Origin: Oscillospiraceae bacterium
Lineage (GTDB): Bacteria; Bacillota; Clostridia; Oscillospirales; Oscillospiraceae
NCBI GenBank assembly: GCA_017538775.1
Contig: JAFYIF010000166.1
Location: 1 to 6,718 of the forward strand
Length of the DNA: 6,718 nt
Reading direction: 5' to 3'
Below are positions 6,509 to 6,718 of the stretch, piece by piece (position 1 is the first letter of the stretch; each line of letters opens with the position of its first letter). A program made the translations under genes and the position numbers. The notes beneath the pieces are model-generated. The model was not told the DNA's origin, ran no database searches, and saw only the letters and a program-made list of their open reading frames with translations.

Positions 6509-6514
6509 CGCATC

Positions 6515-6584
6515 GAAACCCGTCGAGCCGCAGCGGGCCGGGTCAGGACTGTACCCTTCCGGTCTGCTGCGGCTCGATGGTTTT
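6515..6584 (+). ncRNA. Long imperfect hairpin, possible structured RNA or terminator-like element
   Basis: TCGAGCCGCAGC (6523-6534) pairs perfectly with GCTGCGGCTCGA (6566-6577). In plus-strand RNA the pairing extends inward through 6535-6542 with 6558-6565 using G-C and G-U pairs, leaving a 15-base loop (6543-6557). It extends outward to GAAACC against GGTTTT with one bulged C (6519). The total is about 27 pairs. Most irregular pairs are G-U in plus-strand RNA and would be A-C mismatches on the minus strand, which suggests the plus-strand transcript matters. Four T at 6581-6584 lie within the 3' arm. No promoter for it was found; it could also be a terminator or a repeat element. Confidence 0.5.
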
Positions 6585-6605
6585 CTGCGCCGGGGCGCCT
6601 AAGTG

Positions 6606-6611
6606 TATAAT
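6606..6611 (+). promoter_or_regulatory. Candidate -10 box for the plus-strand gene at the right edge
   Basis: A perfect TATAAT lies in an AT-rich stretch. The matching -35 position (6583-6588, TTCTGC) is poor and overlaps the base of the long hairpin. Transcription would start near 6618, giving a leader of about 89 bases that contains both hairpins at 6629-6652 and 6653-6703. Confidence 0.4.
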
Positions 6612-6621
6612 TTGAATTGGC

Positions 6622-6652
6622 AAAAAAAGGGAAGGACCATATAGCCCTTCCC
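6622..6652 (-). terminator. Strong minus-strand terminator, probably of an RNA antisense to the edge gene
   Basis: On the minus strand GGGAAGG (6652-6646) pairs perfectly with CCTTCCC (6635-6629) around a ten-base loop, followed by seven T (6628-6622). An RNA ending here comes from the right edge and would be complementary to the leader and start of the plus-strand gene at 6707. No minus-strand ORF with a ribosome site is seen in the visible 66 bases, so a non-coding antisense RNA is plausible; a gene ending beyond the edge is the alternative. Confidence 0.75.
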
Positions 6653-6703
6653 GTCACCTTGTAGTAGTATGAGTTTGCGGACCACATACGAAAGCGAGGT
6701 GAC
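6653..6703 (+). promoter_or_regulatory. Leader hairpin that hides a Shine-Dalgarno site
   Basis: GTCACCTTG (6653-6661) pairs with CGAGGTGAC (6695-6703): nine pairs, one of them G-U. Inside, GTATG (6667-6671) can pair with CATAC (6685-6689). The 3' arm contains GAGGTGA, the ribosome binding site for ATG 6707, so the folded leader should block translation of that gene. Confidence 0.6.
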
Positions 6704-6710
6704 AAGATGA
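6669..6710 (+). CDS. Possible 13-residue leader peptide overlapping the next gene
   Basis: ATG 6669 opens a 13-codon frame, MSLRTTYESEVTR, ending in TGA 6708-6710. The stop overlaps the ATG of the next gene as ATGA, a classic translational-coupling junction. The frame runs through the 3' arm of the hairpin, so a ribosome on it would unfold the hidden ribosome site. Against it: no clear Shine-Dalgarno site before 6669, and the frame is short enough to occur by chance. Confidence 0.3.
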   Translation: MSLRTTYESEVTR

Positions 6711-6718
6711 CTATAACA
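6707..6718 (+). CDS. Start of a plus-strand gene cut by the window edge
   Basis: ATG 6707 follows GAGGTGA (6696-6702) by four bases. Only four codons, M-T-I-T, are visible, so the product cannot be named. Its leader features (hidden ribosome site, coupled leader ORF, opposing terminator) would fit a small toxin-like membrane peptide, but that is inference from context only. Confidence 0.5.

Noticed and set aside
6515..6584. Long hairpin as a transposon end, integron attC site or retron msr/msd
   Set aside because: No transposase, integrase or reverse transcriptase is in the window, no second copy of the arms exists elsewhere, and no target-site duplication is seen.
6403..6705. N-terminal extension of the SIR2 protein from an ATG at 6705
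   Set aside because: It would translate through two terminators, the long hairpin and the consensus promoter, and it has no ribosome site.

Overview
The window is GC-rich (roughly two thirds G+C by eye) and comes from a bacterium. Shine-Dalgarno sites are strong AGGAGG types, promoters are SigA-like, and terminators are short hairpins with T tracts. A CarD-family regulator sits beside a phosphodiester-glycosidase-like exported protein and a small lipoprotein. Together these suggest a GC-rich Clostridia member of the Oscillospiraceae type, probably a gut commensal. This is inference; no 16S or other lineage marker is present.

Layout. Positions 1-1229 (minus) hold the 5' 409 codons of an exported NAGPA-domain protein, cut by the window edge. 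Positions 1230-1421 are a divergent promoter region. Positions 1422-1937 (plus) encode a CarD-family RNA polymerase-binding protein, followed at once by an intrinsic terminator. Positions 1993-2652 (plus) encode a HAD phosphatase whose ribosome binding site lies directly behind that terminator. Positions 2719-3735 (plus) encode a lipoprotein of unknown function. A shared hairpin at 3751-3789 separates this housekeeping-looking block from the convergent gene at 3805-6402 (minus), which encodes an 865-residue SIR2 / P-loop (STAND-like) / TPR-like protein with the design of an anti-phage NLR-like sensor. Its promoter is a perfect TTGACA-17-TATAAT.

Positions 6403-6718 are AT-richer and densely structured. 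From left to right they hold the SIR2 gene promoter, a minus-strand terminator that insulates it, a long plus-strand RNA hairpin (6515-6584), a second minus-strand terminator (6622-6652), and a hairpin (6653-6703) that buries the Shine-Dalgarno site of a plus-strand gene starting at 6707. A 13-codon leader ORF overlaps that start by ATGA. A hidden ribosome site, a coupled leader ORF and a terminator for an RNA running antisense to the same leader resemble type I toxin-antitoxin loci, but only four codons of the gene are visible.

How the genes work together: the left block looks like ordinary chromosome (cell-envelope, transcription and metabolic functions) with no clear functional link between its genes. 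The right block looks like an accessory defence island edge: a candidate NAD+-depleting abortive-infection protein beside a candidate RNA-regulated small gene.
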